The notes: generated by a model from the letters alone, not told the origin. Positions 34,679 to 42,809 are shown, counted from the first letter of the stretch. The stretch: DNA of 64,000 nucleotides from JAOAPY01 sp038237475 (GCA_038237475.1 JBBRYS010000001.1:124001-188000); one strand, 5' to 3'. Program-made: numbers and translations.

Positions 34679-35305
34679 ATGGCTAATCGAAGAGCAATAT
34701 TATTTTCACTGGTTATTCTGATTTCAATTTCAGCCAGCGGCTGTGGCTACAACACCTTGACCACGCAACAACAAAACGTCAAAGGGAAATGGGCCAATGT
34801 CGAAGTCCAGCTACAGCGACGCGCGGATTTGATACCAAATCTTTTTGAAGCCGCCAAGGCCGCAGGGTTTCAGGAGCAACAGGTATTCGGTGACATTGCC
34901 GCGGCCCGCTCGCGTTTGCTGAGCGCTACGGGCGCTTCTCCCCAGGGCGAAAACGGCGACAAGACTCCCGAACAAAAGCAGGCCATCATCGAAGCTAACA
35001 ACAGCTTCGGCGCGACACTTGGCAGGCTGTTGTCGCTGACTGAAAACTATCCGCAGTTGCGCTCGTCTGAAAGTTTTCAAAAGTTTCAGGACGAACTGGC
35101 TGGAACTGAAAACCGGATTGCTGTTTCGCGCAAGGATTACAACGACGCAGTGCAGGAATACAACACGACACGGGCAAAGTTCCCGACGGTGATCTCAGCG
35201 AAGTTGTTTGGATTTAAGGAAGAGCCCTTTTTCAAGGCCGATGAGGCCGCGAAGCAAGTGCCGCGCATCAACGCCAATGAGGTGCGCCCAACTCCAGCCA
35301 AATAA
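34679..35305 (+). CDS. lemA: LemA family lipoprotein
   Basis: 208 residues. A hydrophobic leader ends in a lipobox-like ISASGC, so it is probably lipid-anchored. The LemA domain is clear: NTLTTQQQNVKGKWANVEVQLQRRADLIPNL (core NVKGKWANVEVQLQRRADL), then NNSFGATLGRLLSLTENYPQLRSSESF and NDAVQEYNTTRAKFPTVI. A helical-bundle protein of unclear molecular role, repeatedly paired with TPM proteins. ATG preceded by TAGGAGAGC. Last gene of the plus-strand unit; a terminator hairpin follows. Confidence 0.93.
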   Translation: MANRRAILFSLVILISISASGCGYNTLTTQQQNVKGKWANVEVQLQRRADLIPNLFEAAKAAGFQEQQVFGDIAAARSRLLSATGASPQGENGDKTPEQKQAIIEANNSFGATLGRLLSLTENYPQLRSSESFQKFQDELAGTENRIAVSRKDYNDAVQEYNTTRAKFPTVISAKLFGFKEEPFFKADEAAKQVPRINANEVRPTPAK

Positions 35306-35340
35306 GCGCTTGAAATCTCGACTCGTCGGGATTGAGGGCT

Positions 35341-35377
35341 AGAAAAAAGGTCGCCATTCAACATGAATGGCGACCTT
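35341..35377 (-). terminator. Terminator of the microcompartment operon
   Basis: A perfect 14-bp stem (AAGGTCGCCATTCA at 35347-35360 and its complement at 35364-35377) with a three-base loop is followed on the minus strand by a run of T residues (35348-35343). It lies 23 bases after the last microcompartment gene and also sits just beyond lemA, so it may insulate both convergent units. Confidence 0.9.
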
Positions 35378-35399
35378 AATCATTTGCTAACAGAGTCTG

Positions 35400-35825
35400 T
35401 CAGAAGCCTCTTGAGCTGCACATGGCGCAGTGATCACAAGGCTTGCCACTTGGATCAAGCGAGCAACTCTTCTCGCTTTGAAAATAATCCACCAGCTCAT
35501 TAACCACGGCCTCCTCAATTCCAAACCGCTCCTCAGTGGGATGCGAGGCGACAGCGTTAACTCCGGCCAGCCAGGGTGAATGTGTGGGCGGCACAAAGGC
35601 GGGGAAAGGTCGTGACGGCACCTGGTTTGCCGCAGTCGCAGTTGACTGTCGCACCCGCGACTGCAACTCGGAAAGTTTGTTCTGCAACTCGTTGATGTTG
35701 GCTCGAACCGCGGCGATCTCTGCCTCCAAAGCGCCGTTTGCGCTGGAGGAGGCAGAACCCCTTGTCGATACCTTTCGAGCAATCCGCTCGGCCAATGCTC
35801 GGGCTTGATCCAATTCAGCGTTCAT
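35400..35825 (-). CDS. Microcompartment-associated coiled-coil protein with C-terminal Cys motif
   Basis: 141 residues from ATG 35825 (ATG 35846 is also possible; the frame continues upstream into the BMC-P gene). Residues 2-19 form an amphipathic helix (ELDQARALAERIARKV) of the type used as an encapsulation peptide. A linker and a coiled coil at 33-58 (IAAVRANINELQNKLSELQ) follow, then a Pro-rich stretch. The conserved-looking tail has FGIEEAVVNELVDYF and four cysteines, C121, C130, C133 and C136, spaced C-x8-C-x2-C-x2-C, suggesting zinc or iron-sulfur binding. Last gene of the BMC operon. I do not recognise the family. Confidence 0.7.
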   Translation of the reverse strand: MNAELDQARALAERIARKVSTRGSASSSANGALEAEIAAVRANINELQNKLSELQSRVRQSTATAANQVPSRPFPAFVPPTHSPWLAGVNAVASHPTEERFGIEEAVVNELVDYFQSEKSCSLDPSGKPCDHCAMCSSRGF

Positions 35826-35899
35826 TTTACTTTGCCCGCGTTCCATTTCGCGTTGCTCACTACAGCGACCTCGCCGCGAGCGATCATCTGAGATCCGTT

Positions 35900-36175
35900 T
35901 TAGCCAAACAGGTCGATGCGATCGACAACTCCTACAATGGCAGAATCGATTGCAGCGCCGGGCTTGCCGGTGGCCGCGGTAGAAGCGCCCCAACCCTCCT
36001 GCACGATCAGCACCGTGTCGCCTTCTCCGGAATCAACTGAATCCAGGGCTAGCAAGGTCGTGCCCATGGCCTCGCCTTCGGGAGAGATTTGCTCACAGAG
36101 CATTACCCGCGCGCTTTCGTAACGCTCATTTTTCTGACTGGCAACGATGTTGCCTAAGACTTTCGCAAGAATCAT
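35900..36175 (-). CDS. BMC-P shell vertex protein (EutN/CcmL family), copy 3
   Basis: 91 residues, one EutN/CcmL (BMC-P) domain: LAKVLGNIVASQKNERYE at the start, LLALDSVDSGEGDTVLIVQEG in the middle, IDSAIVGVVDRIDL at the end. Such proteins form pentamers that cap the vertices of bacterial microcompartments. It is 12 bases after the second copy. An extra segment (WGASTAATGKPGA) between the strand pairs distinguishes it from its paralogs. Confidence 0.92.
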   Translation of the reverse strand: MILAKVLGNIVASQKNERYESARVMLCEQISPEGEAMGTTLLALDSVDSGEGDTVLIVQEGWGASTAATGKPGAAIDSAIVGVVDRIDLFG

Positions 36176-36187
36176 GCTTTGCGCAAA

Positions 36188-36481
36188 TTATCTTTGGGAA
36201 GCTCGTGTGCCCTGCGTGACGTGAGCTTCGGAATCGACGATGCCAACGATCGTGCAATCTGTCGGCGTGTCATCGCGTTTGAAAGGAAAGCTAGCTTCCT
36301 TTCCCCGGCACCAGAAAACCAACTCGCCAACACCCGCCCCGACTGAATCGACCGCCACCAGGGGCTTTCCCTGCGGTTCCAGATCCTTGTTGAGCGTCTG
36401 CACGACCAACAACTTCCGTCCGGACAGCGATTCGTTTTTGATGGTTGCGACCACCGTGCCGATTACGCGAGCAAGTTGCAT
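36188..36481 (-). CDS. BMC-P shell vertex protein (EutN/CcmL family), copy 2
   Basis: 97 residues: LARVIGTVVATIKNESLSGRKLLVV, LVAVDSVGAGVGELVFWCRG and TIVGIVDSEAHV are the pentamer-family motifs. The strand after the vertex loop carries WCRGKEASFPF, with a Cys and aromatic residues not present in the other two copies. It lies 44 bases after copy 1. Three divergent BMC-P proteins with one BMC-H protein is a pattern known from PVM-type fucose/rhamnose microcompartments. Confidence 0.92.
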   Translation of the reverse strand: MQLARVIGTVVATIKNESLSGRKLLVVQTLNKDLEPQGKPLVAVDSVGAGVGELVFWCRGKEASFPFKRDDTPTDCTIVGIVDSEAHVTQGTRASQR

Positions 36482-36525
36482 GGCTCGATTAGGGACGTGC
36501 CCTTTTCACGAGAGCAGTTCGGCCC

Positions 36526-36795
36526 TCATTGATGTACGTCAACAGTGTCAATCACTCCCACAATCGCTGCATCTACGGGCACATCCTTCAAACCCTGCGC
36601 CAGGCGGGCGCTTGATCCAGCGACTACCAGCACGCGCTCGTGAAAGCCCGCGCCGACTGTGTCCACAGCAACGACATAGCCGGTAGTATCCGTGCCATCT
36701 ACATTCACTGGACGAACGATCAACAGCTTCTTACCAAGCAATCGTTCGTCCTTTTGGCTGGAGACTACCGTACCCAGGATGCGCGCGATGATCAT
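36526..36795 (-). CDS. BMC-P shell vertex protein (EutN/CcmL family), copy 1
   Basis: 89 residues: IARILGTVVSSQKDERLLGKKLLIV, YVVAVDTVGAGFHERVLVVAGSSAR (core VAVDTVGAGFHERVLVV) and AAIVGVIDTVDV. Two bases separate its ATG from the stop of the BMC-H gene, implying coupled translation of hexamer and pentamer subunits. Confidence 0.93.
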   Translation of the reverse strand: MIIARILGTVVSSQKDERLLGKKLLIVRPVNVDGTDTTGYVVAVDTVGAGFHERVLVVAGSSARLAQGLKDVPVDAAIVGVIDTVDVHQ

Positions 36796-36797
36796 GA

Positions 36798-37082
36798 TTA
36801 CGAGCGCAGGCCGATGGGAAGCGTCTCATCAACACTGCCATGCGGGCGGGGGATGACATGCACGCTGACCAACTCACCCACACGCCGGGCGGCGGCAGCT
36901 CCGGCGTCGGTCGCGGCTTTCACCGCCGCAACATCGCCGCGCACAATGGCCGTTACAAAACCGGCGCCTATTTTTTCATAGCCAACGAGGGTGACGTTCG
37001 CCGCTTTGACCATCGCGTCAGCCGCTTCGATCATCGCTACGAGTCCTTTTGTTTCAACCATTCCGAGCGCTTCTTGAGACAT
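36798..37082 (-). CDS. BMC-H shell hexamer protein (EutM/PduA/CcmK family)
   Basis: 94 residues, a single BMC domain: EALGMVETKGLVAMIEAADAM at the N-terminus, VGYEKIGAGFVTAIVRGDVAAVKAATDAG in the centre and SVHVIPRPH at the end. KIGAGF is the pore-loop region, Ala replacing the Ser common in PduA-type proteins. It forms hexameric tiles of the shell facets. ATG has AGGAG seven bases upstream. It is the only hexamer gene in the locus and no tandem-domain BMC-T protein is present. Confidence 0.95.
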   Translation of the reverse strand: MSQEALGMVETKGLVAMIEAADAMVKAANVTLVGYEKIGAGFVTAIVRGDVAAVKAATDAGAAAARRVGELVSVHVIPRPHGSVDETLPIGLRS

Positions 37083-37195
37083 TCAAATGCTCCTGTCTAA
37101 ATCGAAAGTTTAGAATCCAATTGATGACCAGTGGATGGTAAAGGGTAAATCACGAATAGTAAATCCGCGCGCAACCAATGACGCACTGAGCCCTG

Positions 37196-38011
37196 TTATC
37201 GGTTATTCACAGCCTGGCTTAAGAGTTCGACCAATTCTTCCCGCGTAAGCGAAATCCTTCCCGCCCCATTGGACGGACAGTCAGTCTTGCCAGCTCGCAC
37301 CGGGCGATCTCCAGTGGGGCAGGTCAAACGCGTCTCGTGCAGATAACCGCAAGCCTGGCAACGCGCGCTCTCGCCCAGGTACCCGGCGGCCTCGCGCACA
37401 TTGATCAACTTTTCAATGGCGTCGGCCGGTAGATTTTTTGAGCCCCCCAACGCGCGCGACAGGATGGCGATCTTGGCCGTGTGTTCCAAAGTCTCCAGGC
37501 GGTCGAACGCCTGCCAAAGATCCGAACCGTAAGCGACCGCGCCATGATTGGCCATCAGCAGCGCATTGTGATGCCTGATCAAAGGCTGCATTGCATTGCT
37601 GAGTTCGTCAGTCGAGGGCGTGCCATAACCGGCGAGCGGCACGCAGCCAAGCGTCAAAATAACTTCACTGAGTATCGGTTGATCGATTGCCAGTCCGGCA
37701 ACCGCGAAAGCGGTCCCATGTGGCGGATGGGCATGGCAAACAGCCTTAACATCGGGCCGCTCACGATAGATCAGCAGATGCATCGCGAGCTCGCTCGAGG
37801 CCCGGCGATCGCTCAGGGGTTTTCCCTCGATGTCAGTAATAGCGAGCGAGTCTTCCGTCATTCGACCCTTGCAGGTCATGGTCGGAGTCGCTACCACCCG
37901 CCCATCATCCAGCCGCACGCTCACATTGCCATCTGAAGAGACGACGTAGCTGCGGTCGTACAAAAGCTGACCGACCTTGCAGATCTCGCGCCTGGCTGTT
38001 TGTTCGTCCAT
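37196..38011 (-). CDS. Class II aldolase with Cys-rich C-terminal extension
   Basis: 271 residues. Class II aldolase/adducin fold at 1-212, related to L-fuculose-1-phosphate and rhamnulose-1-phosphate aldolases: SSDGNVSVRL, ASSELAMHLLIY with Glu74, CHAHPPHGTAFA with His93 and His95, and LLMANHGAVA with His156, the expected zinc ligands and catalytic acid. Residues 213-252 are an added segment with four cysteines (C218, C221, C231, C245; CxxC-x9-C-x13-C). Residues 253-270 form an amphipathic helix (ISLTREELVELLSQAVNN) that may direct the enzyme into the microcompartment. It would cleave a deoxysugar phosphate to lactaldehyde and DHAP; the substrate is inferred. Confidence 0.88.
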   Translation of the reverse strand: MDEQTARREICKVGQLLYDRSYVVSSDGNVSVRLDDGRVVATPTMTCKGRMTEDSLAITDIEGKPLSDRRASSELAMHLLIYRERPDVKAVCHAHPPHGTAFAVAGLAIDQPILSEVILTLGCVPLAGYGTPSTDELSNAMQPLIRHHNALLMANHGAVAYGSDLWQAFDRLETLEHTAKIAILSRALGGSKNLPADAIEKLINVREAAGYLGESARCQACGYLHETRLTCPTGDRPVRAGKTDCPSNGAGRISLTREELVELLSQAVNNR

Positions 38012-38014
38012 GGG

Positions 38015-38752
38015 TTAGCTGTGAGACTCCTTCGAGGATCCCATTTTGGTGGCTCGATCCTTGGCCTCGACAGAATCTTCCGCCTTATTAGGCCGTCCTC
38101 CGTTGGTCACCGCTCCTGTCTGCGGCAGTGCCAGGAAATATGAGAGCGATTCCAGTGAGGTGGTCAAGTCAACCGTCTTGACCTTGACACCCAGTCTCAC
38201 GGACAACGGCACGGGCGCGAAATTCAACACCGCCTTCAATCCCGCGGCCATCATTTGGTTCAGCACCCGCTGCGCAGCGCGAGCCGGTACTGCGATCACC
38301 CCGACATCGATCCTTTCTTCCAGCACCAGTCGTTCAAACTTCCGCACATCATGCACGACGATCTCGTCAGGCCCAAACTTAAGTCCTATTTTTTCCCGAT
38401 CGTTATCAAATAGGGCGGCTACCGTGAAATTTGATTTGCTGAAGCCCCTGTAATTCGCCAGCGCTGTACCCAATCGACCGGCGCCCATGATACCGACGCG
38501 ATGAGGTTTATCGAGTCCCAGGATTTTGGTGATATGTTCGCTCAGCTCAGCGACGAAGTAACCAACGCCACGCACACCGAATTCGCCGAAGTACCCCAGA
38601 TCTTTTCTGATTTGGGCAGAATTCAGGTTGAACTGTTCCGCGAGTTCCTGGGACGAGACAGTCCTGATGCCGGCTTCCGCGAGCGTATTCAGACAGCGCA
38701 GATAAATGCTCAAACGGTTAGTAGTCAGTTCGGAAATTTTTTCTGATTTCAT
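38015..38752 (-). CDS. rex: Redox-sensing transcriptional repressor Rex
   Basis: 245 residues. N-terminal winged helix about 1-80 (TTNRLSIYLRCLNTL, VSSQELAEQFNLNSAQIRKDLGYFGEFG) and a Rossmann domain (VGIMGAGRLGTALANY, FDNDREKIG, VGVIAVPARAAQRVLN) that binds NADH/NAD+. The last 30 residues are variable and charged. Rex releases DNA when NADH rises. Three bases separate it from the aldolase, so it is the first gene of the microcompartment operon and probably regulates it. I did not find a convincing Rex palindrome in the 188 bases upstream. Confidence 0.94.
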   Translation of the reverse strand: MKSEKISELTTNRLSIYLRCLNTLAEAGIRTVSSQELAEQFNLNSAQIRKDLGYFGEFGVRGVGYFVAELSEHITKILGLDKPHRVGIMGAGRLGTALANYRGFSKSNFTVAALFDNDREKIGLKFGPDEIVVHDVRKFERLVLEERIDVGVIAVPARAAQRVLNQMMAAGLKAVLNFAPVPLSVRLGVKVKTVDLTTSLESLSYFLALPQTGAVTNGGRPNKAEDSVEAKDRATKMGSSKESHS

Positions 38753-38873
38753 TCTGCGGGGCCTCGGCAGGGTAAGTATAGTCCGAAGCAGGCGCCCGCG
38801 GAAAGTTGATGGCGGCGTCAGGCCTACTTAATGTTTCTCCCCGGTCGTGATTTCCCTTTATTCGCGCTTTCAT

Positions 38874-38902
38874 TTGCGATCAAAAAATCCTTACGCGATA
38901 AT
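38874..38902 (+). promoter_or_regulatory. Candidate sigma70-type promoter for ruvAB
   Basis: TTGCGA (38874-38879), a 17-base spacer and GATAAT (38897-38902), five of six matches at the -10, 38 bases before the ruvA ATG. Confidence 0.65.
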
Positions 38903-38940
38903 GCGCACTGCATTTTCCGGCTCGGCTTCTCCAGACAAAA

Positions 38941-39561
38941 ATGATTGCACACCTATCAGGCACGCTCCTGTCCAGGCAGGCAAATTCCGTGATTCTTGAC
39001 GTCGGTGGCGTCGGCTATGAAGTCACGATTCCGCTCTCAACCTTTTATGAATTGGAAGAGCTGAATGCAAAAGTACAGCTGCGCATTTATACTCATGTCC
39101 GTGAGGATTCGCTCCAACTCTATGGCTTTAAGACCAGCCGTGAGCGCGAGCTGTTCATGCGATTAATTTCTGTCAGCGGTATTGGTCCCAAGCTCGGTAT
39201 TACGCTGTTGTCGGGGATGAGCGCAGACGAAATGATTGCCTCGATTCGCGATAACAACCTGGCGCGGCTGACGCTGATCCCCGGCGTCGGTCGCAAGACA
39301 GCAGAGCGGCTGGTGATAGAGTTACGCGACAAGATCACCACGCTGGCGTTGCCGGAAGTCCCAACTGAACCGGGCGCAGAGTTTGGTAAGGCGGTGGCGC
39401 CCAGTGAAGACTTTGTGCGCTCCGACTCGCTCTCAGCCCTGGTGAACCTTGGTTATCAAAGGTCAGCAGCTGAGAAAGCGATCTCTGCCGCGATGGACGA
39501 GGGTGGTGAGCTTTCAGTGGAGACAATTCTACGCCGGGCCCTGCGTCGTCTGGCGAAGTAG
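38941..39561 (+). CDS. ruvA: Holliday junction DNA helicase subunit RuvA
   Basis: 206 residues, normal length. N-terminal OB fold (MIAHLSGTLLSRQANSVILDVGGVGYEV), tandem helix-hairpin-helix motifs (LISVSGIGPKLGITLLSGM and LTLIPGVGRKTAERLVIELRDK), and the C-terminal three-helix domain III that contacts RuvB (SALVNLGYQRSAAEKAI). Binds the four-way junction and loads RuvB. ruvB follows after 146 bases; ruvC is not in the window. Confidence 0.97.
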   Translation: MIAHLSGTLLSRQANSVILDVGGVGYEVTIPLSTFYELEELNAKVQLRIYTHVREDSLQLYGFKTSRERELFMRLISVSGIGPKLGITLLSGMSADEMIASIRDNNLARLTLIPGVGRKTAERLVIELRDKITTLALPEVPTEPGAEFGKAVAPSEDFVRSDSLSALVNLGYQRSAAEKAISAAMDEGGELSVETILRRALRRLAK

Positions 39562-39707
39562 ACGCTGCCGGACAGAGTTCAGGCAGTCCTCGGTGACAAC
39601 TACACTCTGCCCAATTATCGCTCGGGCTCTTTTGAAATCGACCAATTGCATTTACCGGACTTGGTAACGTTGCTTCTGAGGCGATTAAGTCTTAGGATCC
39701 CCAATCC

Positions 39708-40751
39708 ATGTCAACCGAACCAACTCCCATCAGAACTCAGGATCCTGCAGTCAACAATGAGGATCGGCAATTTGAGTTGTCGTTGCGTCCCAGCCGCTTG
39801 CCGGAATACATTGGGCAACCCCAGGTCAAAGAGAATCTGCGCGTTTACATGAAAGCGGCGCTGCGCCGGCGCGAGGCTCTCGATCACGTGCTGTTGACCG
39901 GACCACCGGGATTGGGCAAGACCACGCTCGCTCACATCATCGCCAACGAAATGGGGGCTGAGTTGCGGTCGACGGCCGGGCCCGCGATTGAAAAAGCCGG
40001 CGACATCGCTGCCTTGCTCACCAATCTGCAGGAAGGCGACGTGCTCTTCATTGACGAAATTCATCGCCTGATGCCCGCACTGGAAGAGAAACTGTATCCG
40101 GCAATGGAAGACTATGAACTGGATCTACTGATCGGACAGGGAGCAGCCGCGCGTTCAATTAAACTGGAATTGCCAAAGTTCACTTTGATTGGGGCCACTA
40201 CCCGCGCAGGCCTGCTGACGGCGCCGCTGCGCGGCCGTTTTGGAATAGTCTTCCATTTGGACTTTTACCCGCACGAGGACCTCGAAGTGATCTGCAAGCG
40301 CTCGGCGGAGATCATCAACATCGAAATTGAAGCTGACGGCGCTCGCGAAATTGCGCGGCGCTCGCGCGGAACACCGCGTATTGTCAATCGTCTGCTCCGT
40401 CGCGTACGTGACTATGCAGAAGTGGATTATGACGGCCGCATCACGCAGCAGGTCGCCAACGATGCTCTGAATCGCATGGAAGTCGACACGTTCGGCCTGG
40501 ACGAGATGGATCGTAAACTTCTGTTGACGATCATAGAAAAATTTGAAGGTGGCCCGGTCGGCCTGGGGACTATCTCAGCTTCAATTCATGAAGAAAAAGA
40601 TTCAATCGAAGAAATTATTGAGCCATACCTGATCCAGATCGGATTCCTGGATCGCACTCCTCGTGGACGCATGGCAACCCGGCTGGCCTATGAGCACTTC
40701 GGTCTCAAATTTCATGGCGCGTATAAGCCTGGTCTTTTCGATCAGGGATGA
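39708..40751 (+). CDS. ruvB: Holliday junction ATP-dependent helicase RuvB
   Basis: 347 residues. AAA+ motor: RPSRLPEYIGQPQVKENL, Walker A GPPGLGKTTLAHIIA, Walker B FIDEIHRL, sensor region LIGATTRAGLLTAPLRGRFG with the arginine finger, and the C-terminal winged helix (EPYLIQIGFLDRTPRGRMAT). Drives branch migration with RuvA. ATG at 39708. Confidence 0.98.
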   Translation: MSTEPTPIRTQDPAVNNEDRQFELSLRPSRLPEYIGQPQVKENLRVYMKAALRRREALDHVLLTGPPGLGKTTLAHIIANEMGAELRSTAGPAIEKAGDIAALLTNLQEGDVLFIDEIHRLMPALEEKLYPAMEDYELDLLIGQGAAARSIKLELPKFTLIGATTRAGLLTAPLRGRFGIVFHLDFYPHEDLEVICKRSAEIINIEIEADGAREIARRSRGTPRIVNRLLRRVRDYAEVDYDGRITQQVANDALNRMEVDTFGLDEMDRKLLLTIIEKFEGGPVGLGTISASIHEEKDSIEEIIEPYLIQIGFLDRTPRGRMATRLAYEHFGLKFHGAYKPGLFDQG

Positions 40752-40785
40752 ATAGCCGCCAGGCGCCAAATCCTCCGATGCTTTA

Positions 40786-41688
40786 ATGAAAAGGTTTTCT
40801 TCATTTACACGTCATTCTTTCGGTGTGCGCAATCGCTCGCCCTGGTCTACCATCGTCAGCCACTCTCTCCACGAGTTTCACGAAAACGATCTCTTCACCT
40901 CCGCCGCGGCAATGAGTTATTTCGGACTGATGGCGTTGTTTCCGGCTCTGCTGCTGATGCTGGCTCTGAGCAATCGCACCACGGCCGGAAACGAGATGCT
41001 GACTCGCATTGTGGAAGTCTATCCGGCGTCGGCAAAATTTCTCAGCGAGACGGTGCGTTCACTTTCATCGCTGAGCCCGGGGGTGATTATTACCTGTGTG
41101 GTGATCGTGTTGTGGGCCGGCTCATGGGTGTTTTCAGTAATCGAACGCTCGTTGAACCGGATTTGGCGAACGACCTCGCGGGCTTTCTGGCATGGCCGAG
41201 CGCTGACCATCGGAATGATTGGCATCGTCGGTGTGTTGTTGTCACTCTCAGTGATGATGACTTCGATCCTGGTCGCACTGCAGGAGATCGCCGCTCGGCT
41301 TTCGCCGCGGCAACTCGAACGCTATGCGTTGCTGCCGGTGCTGGGTAGCGCCCTCCTGCAGCTCATCGTCGCCATCGTCAGCATCCTCGTAACCATCACT
41401 TTGTTCGTGATTGTTTATCGATTCATGCCAAAAGCGGAGGTCACGTTACGCGACACACTCCCCGGTGCGGTCATTGGCGGCCTGCTTTGGGAAGCTGCAA
41501 AATATGTTTTCGCCTGGAGCCTTAACTACTTTCATTACGACGAGATTTATGGACCGGTTGGAGCAGTCGTCGCCGTCCTGACATGGAGCTACTTTTCAAG
41601 TCTGATTCTTCTCTTTGGCGCCCAGCTCACCGCCGTCTTTCATCGCGAACATCCGCACGACCCTGTCGTCATACCCACAATTCTCTAA
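40786..41688 (+). CDS. YihY/BrkB family inner-membrane protein
   Basis: 300 residues with about six transmembrane helices. Family motifs: FTSAAAMSYFGLMALFPALLLML (core AAAMSYFGLMALFPALL), LWAGSWVFSVIERSLNRIW, YRFMPKAEVTLRDTLPGA and YGPVGAVVAVLTWSYFSSLILLFGAQLTAV. The family was once misnamed RNase BN; its function is unknown. It starts 34 bases after ruvB and its stop is 13 bases before queA, so it is part of the ruv transcription unit. Confidence 0.9.
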   Translation: MKRFSSFTRHSFGVRNRSPWSTIVSHSLHEFHENDLFTSAAAMSYFGLMALFPALLLMLALSNRTTAGNEMLTRIVEVYPASAKFLSETVRSLSSLSPGVIITCVVIVLWAGSWVFSVIERSLNRIWRTTSRAFWHGRALTIGMIGIVGVLLSLSVMMTSILVALQEIAARLSPRQLERYALLPVLGSALLQLIVAIVSILVTITLFVIVYRFMPKAEVTLRDTLPGAVIGGLLWEAAKYVFAWSLNYFHYDEIYGPVGAVVAVLTWSYFSSLILLFGAQLTAVFHREHPHDPVVIPTIL

Positions 41689-41701
41689 GCACTCTTCTGG
41701 A

Positions 41702-42739
41702 ATGCATCTCTCGGATTTCAATTACGACCTGCCTCCTGAATTGATCGCGCAGGAGCCACTCGGGCAGCGGGATGCCTCGCGCATGCTGGTCGTGAATCGC
41801 AAAGGGAAGGGTTGGATTGACTCGAATTTTTCGGCTATCGAGCAGTATCTCGATCCTCATGACGTTCTGGTTTTGAACAATACACGAGTCTTTCCGGCAC
41901 GGCTGATCGGCCGACGCAATCCCACCGGCGGCAAAGTCGAAGTCCTGCTTGTGCGCCGGCTCGAACCGCGTTTGTGGGAGGCCCTCGTGCGACCGGGCCA
42001 TCGGCTGACTGCCGGTAGTCGAATAGATTTCGCTGGCGGAAAACTGCGGGCGGAAATTGTCGCCAGCATGGAAGGGGGGCTACGCGCCCTGCGCTTCGAC
42101 GGAGACGGGACGCTCGAAGAGACGCTGGAGCGTTATGGAAAGATTCCGTTACCGCCCTACATCAAGCGCCCTGACGGATCTACCACACAGGATAGCGAGC
42201 GCTACCAGACTGTATATGCCCAGAGTAGTGGCGCTGTGGCAGCTCCCACTGCCGGACTTCATTTCACGGAAGGTTTGCTAAAACGCCTCCAGGAACGCGG
42301 CCAAAAAATTGTCGAAATCACCCTGCATGTTGGTTATGGAACTTTCGAACCCGTGCGAGTTGATGAGATTGAACACCACCGCGTGGCGCCCGAGATGTTT
42401 TCCATCAATCCGAATACGGCAGCAGTGATTAACGAAGCCCGCGCCGCGGGACAACGCATTGTCGCAGTGGGAACGACCACGACACGAGCGCTCGAGTCTG
42501 CTGCCAACGATAAGGGTGAAGTCGCAGCGGGTGATGGCATGGCTGCATTAACGATAACTCCTGGTTACAACTTTCGCATCACAAACGCGCTGATCACAAA
42601 CTTTCATTTACCGCAGTCATCACTATTACTTCTGGTATGCGCGTTTGCCGGCCGCGAGCTGGTACTCGATACTTACCGTCACGCTGTCAGCTCTGCCTAT
42701 CGCTTTTATAGTTATGGTGACTGTATGCTCATTATGTAG
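41702..42739 (+). CDS. queA: tRNA preQ1(34) S-adenosylmethionine ribosyltransferase-isomerase
   Basis: 345 residues from ATG 41702, which starts the conserved MHLSDFNYDLPPELIAQ; an upstream open frame overlaps the YihY gene and is not needed. Further motifs: LVLNNTRVFPARLIGRR, VEVLLVRRLEPRLWEALVRPG, ERYQTVYAQSSGAVAAPTAGLHFT and FHLPQSSLLLLVCAFAGREL. Makes epoxyqueuosine in tRNA anticodons. Next to ruvAB, a common arrangement. Confidence 0.97.
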   Translation: MHLSDFNYDLPPELIAQEPLGQRDASRMLVVNRKGKGWIDSNFSAIEQYLDPHDVLVLNNTRVFPARLIGRRNPTGGKVEVLLVRRLEPRLWEALVRPGHRLTAGSRIDFAGGKLRAEIVASMEGGLRALRFDGDGTLEETLERYGKIPLPPYIKRPDGSTTQDSERYQTVYAQSSGAVAAPTAGLHFTEGLLKRLQERGQKIVEITLHVGYGTFEPVRVDEIEHHRVAPEMFSINPNTAAVINEARAAGQRIVAVGTTTTRALESAANDKGEVAAGDGMAALTITPGYNFRITNALITNFHLPQSSLLLLVCAFAGRELVLDTYRHAVSSAYRFYSYGDCMLIM

Positions 42740-42809
42740 TTTTTCCGGCAACGATAATGTTAGACTTTGGCCACGCCCAATTATTTATTTGTTTGCTAAC
42801 GCATTACCC

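Noticed and set aside
38753..38940. Rex operator (TTGTGAA-type palindrome) in front of rex
   Set aside because: I read the interval on both strands and found no convincing palindrome of that type, though a divergent site cannot be excluded.
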